Positions 55,204 through 64,000 of a DNA stretch of 64,000 bases are shown one piece after another. The notes beneath the pieces were generated by a model. That model made no database searches. It saw nothing but the letters and a program-made list of their open reading frames with translations, and was not told the origin of the DNA. The position numbers were made by a program, and so were the translations under genes. The first letter of the stretch is position 1. Each line of letters starts with the position of its first letter. Source of the DNA: Dendrocalamus latiflorus (taxonomy: Eukaryota; Streptophyta; Magnoliopsida; Poales; Poaceae); NCBI GenBank assembly GCA_017311315.1, contig CM029640.1, forward strand, positions 16,765,905 through 16,829,904, written 5' to 3'.

Positions 55204-57598
55204 TCATACATAATATCGTCGCAGCCTGTCTACATTCCATGTGTAGCGGAGAATCTGTCTTTGCAACGTTGCGAGGCGATATGCTCCACGTTGTAAAGCT
55301 GCAGTGACGATGTAGGGGCCCTCCCACTTGGACTCTAGCTTGCCAATCGTCGCCGCGTGAAGCGCCATTTTGAGGACGAGATCTCCCAGTTGGAATTCAC
55401 GTGAGTATACATTGCAGTCGTGTGCGCGTGCCACTTGGCGTGCATACTTCGCAACATGTTGGGTGGCGCTCACCTGATCCCCATCAAGGAGATCGAGGGA
55501 CAGCTCACGCTCTTCCGCTGGGGGCTTGGACTAGGACCCTCCTTGAACTGGCCTTGATTTCTTCAAGCGTGACTACTTCGTCACCGAAGAGGAGCTTGAA
55601 TGGTGTGAACCCCGTCAGACGTGTCACCGTCGTGCGAAGGGACCAGAGCACGCTATGGAGCTCGTCTGGCCACTTGCCCTTCGGCAACCCGACGAGGCGC
55701 TTCTTGATTCCAGCAGAGATGTTCATGTTCGCTCGCTCGACCACTCCATTGAATTGCGGGTGCCCGATGGAAGCGTATCAAAGTGTGATGCCCATGCGGT
55801 CGCAGAAGGCCTTGAATGGAGCGGAGTCGAACTACAAGTCGTTGTCACTGTAACCTCCCTCGAGACTCCAAAGCGGCAAATGACATTCTGCCATAAAAAA
55901 CACTACATGGCTGCGGAGGTCACCTTAGCCAATGCTGCCGCCTCAGGCCACCTAGAGAAGTATTCCAAGACGACTACAACAAATCGAAGATCCCCAGGGG
56001 CACGCGGGAGTGGCCCAACAACGTCGATGCCCCATCGCGCCAATGGCCACACCGGTGGGATAGGCTACAGGCTCGCTAGAGGCCTGCAAATGACTCGTCC
56101 CATCCACTGGCAACCTTGACACCGGCACACAAGATCTTGCGCGTCTACAATATCGGTTGGGCAGTAGAAGCCCTGTCTAAATGCCTTGCTGACCAGGGAC
56201 CTCGGCGCAATGTGCGAGCCGCAAAGCCCGGCGTGAATCTCCGTGAGGAGGCACTTACATTTGGCACGCGAGAGGCATCATAACAGTGGGGCGCAGAATC
56301 CCTTCTTGTAGAGGACACCGTCGAGCACCTGGAAGGATCTGGCATAGTGCTACAAACGCCAGAGCTCGAGGGGGTCGTCTGGCTCCGCCATGCCTTGCAA
56401 AAAGCCGTAGATGGCTCCCACCAGTCGCCCTGCTAGGCAATCTGATGGACAAGGGCCGCGTCGCGGTTGTCTTAGGCGATGGCTGCCATGGGTAGGTCTT
56501 CGTAGAATGCTCCCTCAGGGAGGGGGAGCTGCTGGCTAGCAGCTTTGGCGAGGACGTCAGTTGTTCATTATCCGCCCGAGGGATGGCCTTGATCGTGACA
56601 CCCAGAAAATGGCACTCCTTCGTCGATACTTGGCCAACTCAGGGTCCTTGGCCTAGTAGGATTTGTCGATGTGGCCCCCAACCAGACGTGAGTCGGTGCG
56701 GACAAGGACCCTTTGGGTGCCTAGGGCTTTAAGCTTCGCGAGGCCGAAGAGCAGCGCCTCGTACTTAGTCGTGTTGTTCGTCGCTGGAAACCCGAGACGT
56801 GCCAAGTACAGCAGGCGGTGCTCCTCGGGCGTAGTGACCACTGCGCCCACCCCGGCGCCCGGAGCGCCGTAAGCCCCGTCAGTATTGAGTGTCCATACCG
56901 GGTCCTCTGGTTGTTGCGCGTGCTGAGCTAGTGGAGTCCACTCAGCGAGGAAGTCTGCGAGGACTTGAGATTTTATTGTCGTTCGCGAGGCATACGTCAA
57001 GGAGAATGGTGCAAGCTCTGCGGCTCACTTACCGATACACCCTGTGGACTCCTTGTTGTGCAACATCTCCGCCAGAGGGAATGAGGACAGCACAGTGATT
57101 GGGTGGGCTAGGAAATAGTGCCGAAGCTTCCTCGAGGCCATAACCAACGCGTAGGCTAGCTTCTCAAGTTTGGTGTACCGCGTATTGGTGCCCTGAAGGG
57201 CCTCGGAGACGAAGTAAATGGGCCGTTGAAGGGCACCCTCCTCGAGGACGAGGACGACGCTGACCGCTGTTGCTGTGGCAGCGAGGTAAAGCAGGAGGGG
57301 AGCCTCTGGTGCTGGGGTGACCAATGTAGGAAAGCTTGTGAGGTGCTTCTTGAGGTCATCAAAAGCCTTCACACAGTCGTCGTCCCAATGGAACCCATCG
57401 CAGCTGCAAAGGGTCTTGAAGAATGGCATGCCCCATTCCGCTGCCCTAGATAAGAAGCGACTCAACGTGGCCATGCGGCCAGTAAGCCTCTGGACCTCCC
57501 TCATCGTGGAACCCAGGAGCTTCCCAGCTGGCACGCCGAAGACGCACTTGTCCGGGTTGAGCTCGAAGATGTAGCAGGCTATCTGGGATCTACGCTGG
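55204..57598 (-). pseudogene. Element C pol remnant: RT end, RNase H, integrase
   Basis: 57598-57025 begins ACYIFELNPDKCVFGVPAGK and contains the RT-RNase H connection (HWDDDCVKAFDDLKKHL, LLLYLAATATAVSVVLVLEE, KLEKLAYALVMASRKLRHYF). 57000-56653 is RNase H (VWTLNTDGAYGAPGAGVGAV, NNTTKYEALLFGLAKLKALG, RTDSRLVGGH). 56150-55505 is integrase, ending WPDELHSVLWSLRTTVTRLT and GFTPFKLLFGDEVVTLEEIK. 55473-55204 is the C-terminal domain (REFQLGDLVLK, KLESKWEGPYIVTAALQRGA, WNVDRLRRYYV). Several stops are present. The RT palm with YxDD and the protease are absent. Confidence 0.85.
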
Positions 57599-58818
57599 TT
57601 GCGCTTGGGCTTGTCGCTCGATGGGTCCTACTTACGCTTGGTGTCTTTAGAGGAGTCTTGCTTGTGCTCGGGGGTGTCCTTGGAGGATCCTTGTTTCCGC
57701 TTAGAGGCATCCTTGGAGGATCCCTCCTTCGGCGAGTCCTCCGCCTGGTTGGTGTCGGAGTTGTCACCTTTGCACCGCCGCGCATCCTCCTCCGCCCTCG
57801 CATACTCCTCCATTTTGTCGAAGAGCTTGGCCACCGTCTTTATTGGTTTGCATGCATTGTATTCGGCCAGCGGCCCAGGGCGAAGACCTTGGATCGCCGC
57901 GTTGATGATGGTGGTCCCATTGACGTTCTTGACCTGGCAGTGAACCTTGGCGAAACGCTTAAAGTAATCCCGAAGCTTTTTCGAGGGTTTTTACTTCATA
58001 GCGAATAGCTGGTCCGCGTCGATGCGCTCGACATAATTTCTCTGGAAGTTGTTGTAGAGGCGGTCGCGGATTTGCTCCCACGCGTAGATGGAGTCCAGCT
58101 CTATGGTAAAAAACCAAGAGAGCGCCACTCCCTGCAACGCGAAGGGTAGACCCTTTGCCTTGGTGGAGTCGTCGCTGCCAGCGGCTTAGATGGCGGTCTC
58201 GTAAACGTGCACAAACTCCCAGGGGTCCGTATCGCCTTTCTATGTCTCGATGGTGGTGGGGAACTTGAAGTCTTCCGGCCACGCCGACTGCTGCAGGCCC
58301 GTGGAGAGGGGGACTCCGGGTCCACGCGTTGAAGCGGGATGCGACTGGATGTAGGGGCATCGCGGCTGTCTGTCCTTTCTGGTGTAGCTCTGCCGCTGCC
58401 GTCGACGGGATTTGTTGGCTCCGAGCCTCTTGTCCGCCAGCTCCCGTTGCAGCGTGCCGAGGGCCGTCAGTACGGCGTTCTCCACTGTCAATGTGGTTGC
58501 GCCGGCCTGAGCGCCGGCACGCACCGTCGAGTTGTCAGAGCTGCCCGGTGCGCCGGTGCGGTGGACTCCGGAGTCAGTGACGAGGCCAACGTTGCCACCG
58601 GAGCCACTTGTCGCTCTCACGCCGGGTGCGGGGGCAGTGGCCGACGCCGTGCCAGCTGTGGGGTCGACCGTCGTGCCACGAGCATCGACGTTGGCCGTCG
58701 CAGCGTCGACGTTGCCATCCGCGCCAACGGCTGATGCAGAAGCCCTGGCATTGACGAGCGCCTCTGTTGTGCTCCTCTTCTTCTTTGCTGCCAATGATGA
58801 AGCTTTCTTGGGTGCCAT
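57599..58818 (-). pseudogene. Element C gag, fused to the RT end
   Basis: The ATG at 58818 (MAPKKASSLAAKKKRSTTEA) lies 52 bases after the LTR. An Ala/Thr/Gly-rich N-terminus and TVENAVLTALGTLQRELADK lead to AWPEDFKFPTTIET, stop, then KGDTDPWEFVHVYETAI, LPFALQGVALSWFFTIELDS, YAWEQIRDRLYNNFQRNYVE and LRDYFKRFAKVHCQVKNVNG. It continues to KLFDKMEEYARAEEDARRCK and a KQDSSKDTKRK repeat (three SSKDxxxxKQ-like units). At about 57600 the text KRNQRRSQ passes directly into RT (ACYIFELNPDKC). Three in-frame stops are visible. Confidence 0.85.
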
Positions 58819-58842
58819 CCATCTTTAGATCTGAGAGCTTGC

Positions 58843-59113
58843 TCAATCGTCCCCACGGACGGCGCCAACTGTTGTGGTTACAGAACAAATAGTAAAGTGA
58901 GATTATAGTAGTGGAGATGACATATGAACAATGCTTGGCCCTTCCCCATGTCTAGGGCAGCCATATATATTCACATGGGGAGTATTTTACAATTATATCC
59001 TTACACTCAAGTACCCCTCGCAAGGGTATTTATGTCATTATATATGTCTCATTTTGGGCTTTACAACTCTTTAGCAGGCCTGCTGGGCTTAGGTGGGGGC
59101 CACCCCTACAACA
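58843..59113 (-). repeat. Element C 5' LTR and primer-binding site
   Basis: The LTR is 58870-59113 (244 bp). On the minus strand TGGCGCCGTCCGTGGGGACG follows the LTR end CCACAACA after two bases, the usual primer-binding form of this lineage. GTATG follows at 59114-59118. Confidence 0.92.
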
Positions 59114-59118
59114 GTATG

Positions 59119-59575
59119 ATTCTACCATATGTGAGGTTGAGAGCATCCGGATTGAGAGTGTGAGAGATACACTAATAGAAAAGAGAGCTAGATGATAGAC
59201 AAAGTGAGGTTGATTCTAAAACTAACATATTAATATCTACTTCTAGTGTTGTTTCTCACATTATACCGGTTGATATTGAAGACAAGGAGTTGCATGTTCA
59301 ACAACTGGCACCATTGAAAATAAAAGATGATGATATAACCATGGGTAAATGTAAAGTGCTTGCTACTCCATTATTTCATCATGAAGATATAATATCTATA
59401 GCACCTACATCAACTGAAGAGGATGATAAAGGTAACGATATTGGTGCTGAATTAAATCGTGAAAGGTGAGAAATTATGAGAACTCATGTGTTCAATTGGA
59501 AATTTCATGTTCTAAAATTTCTTTGCTCAATTTATATAATGTAGAATTGATTACTCATAAGAAAGTTCTTACTTG
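59119..59575 (+). pseudogene. Element B accessory frame a (continues from 29973)
   Basis: It reads DSTICEVESIRIESV, then, after stops, text matching D frame a: ISTSSVVSHIIPVDI, LATPLFHHEDIISIAPTSTE and LYNVELITHKKVLT, then TGA. The C insertion split the segment at GTATG. Confidence 0.55.
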
Positions 59576-59594
59576 AATATCTCTTAGCGATTAT

Positions 59595-60416
59595 TTGTAT
59601 TATATCATATTTGATGATCCTAGAGAGCTATCTAGTGTGATTGAGAATGTTGCTAAAATTTTATATTTAAAATCGTTAGTTAGTACTTATGCCTACACAT
59701 ATAAGTTCAATTTGATCGGAGATTGTGGTGCAAATGACAAATTCTATATTTATCGAATATGCATTACATGTGATAAGCTTGTTGAATTAAAATTGCATGT
59801 TTTAGATAAACAATCTTTTGTGCCATATTATGATCACAATGAAATGAGTTTCAATAATAGTGCTTGCTGTTTTAAAAGATTTCTTAAGACTACTTGTTTA
59901 CCCTTTTGTGTGCAATTATGTATAAGTAATCAGAGTAGTGCAGTTGAATCATGGAAGGCCCTAAAAATTTTCTCCCTCATATTTAAACAACTTAATTTGG
60001 TTTTGCCCATTAATAATTTGTCCATGTACTCAGAAAAGTCAAGGACGACTTTTTCTCATGAGAGGGAGAATGATGTGAAAGATAATATTGCAATTTATAC
60101 TTCTTATGGCTACTGTTGTACTAATTGGTTTGGGCAAAACAATCAGAATATCACAATAATTGATTCATACATATATCATGCATATGTGTTATTCTTTTTG
60201 TTTACTATGCCTTCAGATGTTTATGATGTGCTAAATAGGAGAAGTGTGGATGACAAATATATATACCATGCGTGCACGTTATATTATTTATTTAGTACAA
60301 TTTTAGGCTATCAAAAGCTGAGGACGGCATTTTTGAAGAAGGGGAGGATGATGCGGATACGCATATGCCATACGCTTTTGAGTTTAAAATATTATTTGAC
60401 TAGAAAGAATTATTAA
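59595..60416 (+). CDS. Element B accessory frame b, unrecognised 273-aa open frame
   Basis: It is open for 273 codons from a TTG. It reads YYIIFDDPRELSSVIENVAK, YKFNLIGDCGANDKFYIYRI, FVPYYDHNEMSFNN, SRTTFSHERENDVKDN, IDSYIYHAYVLFFLFTMPSD, VYDVLNRRSVDDKYIYHACT and then the polypurine tract, entering the LTR. No Met lies near the start; in-frame sequence is open back to the TGA at 59574. It aligns with D frame b, which has one extra TGA. I know no family for it. Its place (after pol, before the 3' LTR) is where envelope-like or other accessory genes occur, but no signal peptide or other envelope feature can be shown. Confidence 0.5.
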   Translation: MYYIIFDDPRELSSVIENVAKILYLKSLVSTYAYTYKFNLIGDCGANDKFYIYRICITCDKLVELKLHVLDKQSFVPYYDHNEMSFNNSACCFKRFLKTTCLPFCVQLCISNQSSAVESWKALKIFSLIFKQLNLVLPINNLSMYSEKSRTTFSHERENDVKDNIAIYTSYGYCCTNWFGQNNQNITIIDSYIYHAYVLFFLFTMPSDVYDVLNRRSVDDKYIYHACTLYYLFSTILGYQKLRTAFLKKGRMMRIRICHTLLSLKYYLTRKNY

Positions 60417-61336
60417 GCCGCATTAAATATTATCAAGTGAATTTATTTCTTAATGAATTTCGTTGTATTAATGGGAATGATATACTACCTTATGCCAGTT
60501 TCTTGTGCGTACTTAGGTATGAGAATGGAACTGGAGGAAAAGAGCACATCGAAGATGGAAACAACAACAACTGGCCAAGATCTTTCAAAGCCCATGTGTG
60601 GAAGGAATAAAAGGCCAAGTGGCCAAAGGCCATGCAACCTAGCACTCAACGGAGTCCATAGCACTCAATGGAGGGAGTCCATGTAGTTGGCACAAGGCTA
60701 GTAACCATGCACATGGAGCTCACGGAGCCCATGGTGCCTAAAGCCAAGCGCATGGAGCTCTCATGGCTTGCGTGCCACTAATCTTGGTCAAACCGAATGA
60801 GGTGTGACCATGTATCACATTCTGAACATAAACCCAAGTGGTGCAGCCATGTAGTTTGTTTAATAAGTTGAGTCCGAACTAGGTAGGAGATTTGAGAGTT
60901 AAAGTCTAGATTAGTCTTTGATTCAGTTTGTGCTAGCCGAATAAGATGTGGTCTGGCCAAACAAACCAGCCGGTCCTAGGCTAAGCTTGCGTGAACATCA
61001 GGTAGGGTGCCCTATATATAGCCGCACCCCTCCATCTTGTAAGGGAGACCACCTTTTTGCTAAATAATCATAAACAGATTACTTGTGTTCTTCTTGATGG
61101 CTGATGGCATCAATGGGGAAAATTGAGAGTTCTTGCTAATCGAGATCATTCAACCTTTCCGCTGAGAATTGGGACCGTGATAAGGCTTCGCTTAGTGGTT
61201 GTGAAGTCCGGCGCATGTGTTCTTGCAAATTAAAGAGTGTTTATTCTTGCATTGGCAATGGAGGATCACTATGATTCAAGAGACTACACGTGAGTATCTT
61301 AATCCTACATCGAGAAGATTGGACGGCCCTGTGTCA
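60333..61336 (+). repeat. Element B polypurine tract and 3' LTR
   Basis: GAAGAAGGGGAGGA (about 60335-60348) precedes the LTR, which starts TGATGCGGATACGCATATG and ends GGCCCTGTGTCA (60349-61336, 988 bp). CCCTATATATAG near 61010 is the TATA candidate. It aligns with 26562-27522, with small indels including a repeated ACTCAATGGAG-type patch. Confidence 0.88.
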
Positions 61337-61690
61337 GAACTCAAGGTCAATAACGGTTTGTAGTTTGATGCAGCAGCCTTCCAAGCATTCTACGAACGCA
61401 TGGGTATCACGGTGTGCTATGCCTTTATAAGTCACCTACAGTCCAGTCGAGCAATAGAATGTGCCAATGGCACCATCTCTGATGGGAGAATAAAATGCTT
61501 GGTCAGCCTTCACAAGGGAAAGTGGCCGCAGGAGCTGCAAAGGTGCTGTGGTCCAAACGCACCATGACCTCGCGCCCTACCAGTTTCACACCGTTCAAGT
61601 TACTCCTTGGGGATGAGGCCATGACTACACACTTGCATACTCACAACTTCCCTTAGGGCAGGCTTGTGTCTTGCACTTGTGCAAATTTCA
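61337..61690 (+). pseudogene. Element A integrase, continuation after B
   Basis: It reads FDAAAFQAFYERMGITVCYA after an ELKVNNGL-type start, then SRAIECANGTISDG and LHKGKWPQELQRCCGP. This is the integrase core downstream of FRVPEKL at 26561. Further text is frameshifted and is cut by the LINE poly(T) at 61691. Confidence 0.75.
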
Positions 61691-64000
61691 TTTTTTTTTA
61701 GAAAATGGAAAAATTTCGGCCTCTGCAACCGCACACAGCCAAGCATTACAATGTTATCAGCTTATTGCTTACAAAATAAAGAAAATAATACTTTGCCAGA
61801 AGCAAAAGTAAATTCAAAGGCAAATTCTAATATTACTTTGCCATCCATTCTTAACAAATACATCTAAAGCAACAACCTCCAAAGCTTTGCTTGCCAATCG
61901 CAACGTCTCCCTTTTGTCTTCACGCTGCAGCAGCGCCCAGAACCGCAACCAATATGCTCCTCTGAAAATAACCTGCATAAAAGAAATATTTTGTTTGTTC
62001 TCAAAAACAATGTCATTACGAGTACACCAAATTGCCCAAATAATTGCAGCAGCCCCCACAAAAATCTGTTTTTTATCCTCTCGCCCAGTGCCCGTGAGCC
62101 AGCCTCCAAGCATGTGAGTAAAAGATCTAGGTGGAGTTATCCCAGTAGCAATATGAACAATATTCCAAATAGTTTTAGCCTGGCAGCAATTAAAAAAAAG
62201 GTGCTTTATCGTTTCATTACGATCACAGAAACAACACTTTTGGCTACCAGACCAGTTCCTCTTAGCTAAATTATCTTTAGTTAAGATAACCCCTCTTTGG
62301 AGATACCAATGGAAAATTTTTATCTTAAGAGGGAGCTTCAACTTCCAAATGAATTTATTAGTGAAAGGGATATCCTGGTTTATCAAGTATGCATACATTG
62401 ACCGTACAGAGAATTGACCATGATTATGCAGATCCCAATTAAAAACATCCCTCTCATTTGAAAGTTGAACATTGGATATCTTAGCAACTAGGTTACGCCA
62501 AGCCACCAATTTATCCTCAGTTAAAGCTCTGCGAAAAGAGACATTAATAGGCACTTGATTCATAACCGTCTCCACAGTTACATGAGGATAATTGGATATG
62601 TTGTACAGACTGGGAAACTGCTCTTTTAAGGGTAAAGAACCTACCCAAGTGTCTTCCCAAAATCTGGTTTGCGAGCCATCTCCTATTTTGAAAGACCCAC
62701 AACACAGAAAATCCTCCCTAACCCTTAGCAAACCTTTCCAAAACTGCGAGTCCCCAGGTTTAGATTGAACCTGAGTAAGGCATTTTAAACTCAAATATTT
62801 ATTTCTGAGTAAGGTTTGCCAAATTCCATCTTCATTCAACAATTTAAAAAGCCATTTGCTTAGAAGACATTTATTTTTGATCCAAAGGTCAGGTATTCCC
62901 AACCCGCCTTGATCTTTGGGACGACAAAGGATGTTCCATTTGGCGAGGCGATACTTATGTTTATCATTACTGCCTTGCCAAAAAAATCTTGACCGATAGA
63001 AATTCAGTCTTTTAAGAACACCCTTTGGAATTTCAAAGAAAGACATCATGAACATAGGTAGGCCACTTAGAACTGAAGTCGACAGCACCAGTCTACCCCC
63101 ATAGGATAAATGCTTAGACTTCCAAGTACTTAGTCTCCGTTTAAATCTTTCTTCTAAAGCACCCCACTCCAAATTTCGAAGTTTTCGGTGGTGCATTGGG
63201 ATTCCTAAGTACGTAAAAGGGAACATACCTATATCACGGCCGAACAGGTTAGTATAATATTGTTCGTACTGTTTGGCCTCTCCAAAACAATAAATCTCGC
63301 TTTTGTGGAAGTTAATTTTTAGACCTGATAATTGTTCAAAAACACAGAGCAATAACTTCATATTCTTAGCCAGCTCAAGATCATGGTCCAGAAAAAGGAC
63401 TGTATCATCTGCATATTGCAAAATAGACAATCCATCATCCACAAGGTGAGGAATGACTCCTTTAATTTGACCATCATCCTTTGCCCTCTTAATTAATATC
63501 GAGAGCATGCCAGCTACGATATTGAAAATTATAGGTGACAAAGGATCTCCTTGCCTAAGGCCTTTTTGTGTTTGGAAGTAGTGTCCTATATCATCATTTA
63601 TCTTGATGCCTACACTTCCTCCCGAAACATACTTATCAATCCACCTGCACCATTTATGGCTAAAACCCTTCATACGAAGGGTTTGCTGGAGAAAAGCCCA
63701 TTTAACCTTATCATAGGCCTTTTCAAAATCTATCTTATGGATCACCCCATCCAGCTTTTTACTGTGAAGTTCATGGATAGTTTCATGTAAAACCACAACC
63801 CCTTCCATGATATTTCGACCTGGCATGAAAGCTGTTTGAGACGGGCTTACCACTTTACTTGCCACACCCATGAGTCTATTTGTGGCTACTTTGGTAAAAA
63901 TCTTAAAGCTCACATTGAGCAAACAAATGGGCCTATATTGTTGTATCCGTGTTGCCTCCTTTATTTTTGGGAGAAGTGTTATTACTCCAAAATTGAGGCT
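61691..64000 (-). mobile_element. L1-type LINE, 3' part, runs off the window
   Basis: A T-run at 61691-61699 is the reverse of the poly(A) tail. About 120 bases of 3' UTR precede the ORF2 stop. The element enters from beyond 64000. It is inserted in A's integrase, in opposite orientation. Confidence 0.88.
61814..64000 (-). CDS. LINE ORF2: reverse transcriptase and zf-RVT (partial)
   Basis: The frame is open from the window edge (SLNFGVITLLPKIKEATR, then QQYRPICLLNVSFKIFTKV) to the stop at 61814, over 720 residues. RT blocks are visible in order: PSQTAFMPGRNIMEGVVVLH, DFEKAYDKVKW, GLRQGDPLSPIIFNI, LQYADDTVLFLD (catalytic YADD), GLKINFHKSEIYCFG and FTYLGIPMHHRKL. The C-terminus has the zinc-binding RVT domain (FIWKLKLPLKIKIFHWYLQR, CCFCDRNETIKHLFFNCCQA) and IIWAIWCTRNDIVFENK. 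Its product would nick target DNA and prime reverse transcription; the endonuclease domain lies outside the window. No stop or frameshift is visible, so this is the best-preserved polymerase here and probably the youngest insertion. Confidence 0.9.
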   Translation of the reverse strand, partial: SLNFGVITLLPKIKEATRIQQYRPICLLNVSFKIFTKVATNRLMGVASKVVSPSQTAFMPGRNIMEGVVVLHETIHELHSKKLDGVIHKIDFEKAYDKVKWAFLQQTLRMKGFSHKWCRWIDKYVSGGSVGIKINDDIGHYFQTQKGLRQGDPLSPIIFNIVAGMLSILIKRAKDDGQIKGVIPHLVDDGLSILQYADDTVLFLDHDLELAKNMKLLLCVFEQLSGLKINFHKSEIYCFGEAKQYEQYYTNLFGRDIGMFPFTYLGIPMHHRKLRNLEWGALEERFKRRLSTWKSKHLSYGGRLVLSTSVLSGLPMFMMSFFEIPKGVLKRLNFYRSRFFWQGSNDKHKYRLAKWNILCRPKDQGGLGIPDLWIKNKCLLSKWLFKLLNEDGIWQTLLRNKYLSLKCLTQVQSKPGDSQFWKGLLRVREDFLCCGSFKIGDGSQTRFWEDTWVGSLPLKEQFPSLYNISNYPHVTVETVMNQVPINVSFRRALTEDKLVAWRNLVAKISNVQLSNERDVFNWDLHNHGQFSVRSMYAYLINQDIPFTNKFIWKLKLPLKIKIFHWYLQRGVILTKDNLAKRNWSGSQKCCFCDRNETIKHLFFNCCQAKTIWNIVHIATGITPPRSFTHMLGGWLTGTGREDKKQIFVGAAAIIWAIWCTRNDIVFENKQNISFMQVIFRGAYWLRFWALLQREDKRETLRLASKALEVVALDVFVKNGWQSNIRICL

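Larger units (their letters stand above)
29974..59113 (-). mobile_element. Element C: Tat-lineage Gypsy with antisense gene, host to E
   Basis: Two 244-bp LTRs (29974-30217 and 58870-59113) bound the element, and a perfect GTATG duplication (29969-29973 and 59114-59118) lies outside them. Orientation is minus: primer-binding site and gag at the right, 3' LTR at the left. By eye the LTRs differ at about 12 of 244 positions. Without E the element is about 10.7 kb: gag, a truncated pol, two tandem arrays, then an antisense gene with a Transposase_28-like domain. A similar layout (an antisense gene between pol and 3' LTR) is known from Grande-type elements. Confidence 0.93.
26562..61336 (+). mobile_element. 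Element B: LTR retrotransposon, host to C
   Basis: Direct repeats at 26562-27522 and 60349-61336 are LTRs. The first is followed by a tRNA-Met-type primer-binding site, and the second is preceded by a polypurine tract. Flanks GAAAT (26557-26561) and GAACT (61337-61341) are a one-mismatch target duplication inside A's integrase. Without the C insertion its body is about 3.7 kb. It has protease traces and an accessory frame but no RT or integrase, so it is non-autonomous. It also holds an ATXR5/6-like exon. Confidence 0.85.

Overview
This window is nuclear DNA of a grass, most likely rice (Oryza) or a close relative. The reasons are a three-exon C2-domain gene whose predicted 165-aa product closely resembles the rice CAR/OsGAP1 family, GC-rich exons, a Tourist-type MITE with a TAA target duplication, Mutator-like elements, and Tat-lineage Gypsy elements with an antisense accessory gene. 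These identifications rest on reading the sequence and recalled family features; no search was run.

Layout. 1-3600 is intergenic sequence with two foldback elements. 3797-6660 (+) is the only gene I regard as an ordinary functional host gene: a CAR-type C2 protein with two MITEs in its first intron. 7084-7824 holds a LINE remnant and a third MITE. 7871-15672 is a complete-ended Mutator-like element (9-bp target duplication CAGATTCAG, 242-bp terminal inverted repeats). It has no visible transposase. It carries a multi-exon plant mobile domain (PMD) gene with a frameshift, a solo LTR, and a 960-bp GC-rich foldback element with its own 9-bp duplication. 15682-21135 is decayed LTR-type material.

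21136-64000 is a stack of nested retroelements that can be ordered by target duplications and interrupted reading frames. A (+, Gypsy, starts at 21136) is split in its integrase by B (+, 26562-61336). B is split by C (-, 29974-59113, duplication GTATG). C carries an antisense gene whose intron is split by E (+, 32140-50618), a three-LTR tandem of a gag-protease-only element. E is split by F (-, 37419-48043). F's pol is split by a rearranged B-family piece (about 39030-44111) that contains a LINE-tailed CDCA7-like gene fragment. A separate L1-type LINE (-, 61691 to beyond the window) sits in A's integrase.

Most unusual points: (1) B and the D piece carry fragments of two different host silencing genes, ATXR5/6-like and CDCA7-like; (2) B and D share an unrecognised accessory reading-frame pair with a TGA at the same place; (3) the D LTR has a polypurine tract on one side and a primer-binding site on the other; (4) C has lost protease and most of RT by a gag-RT fusion and carries two strictly periodic arrays (67 bp x 20 and 47 bp x about 18) beside an antisense gene with its own TATA box; (5) the PMD-bearing Mutator-like element. 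Almost all coding sequence right of 7 kb belongs to mobile elements and most of it is broken.
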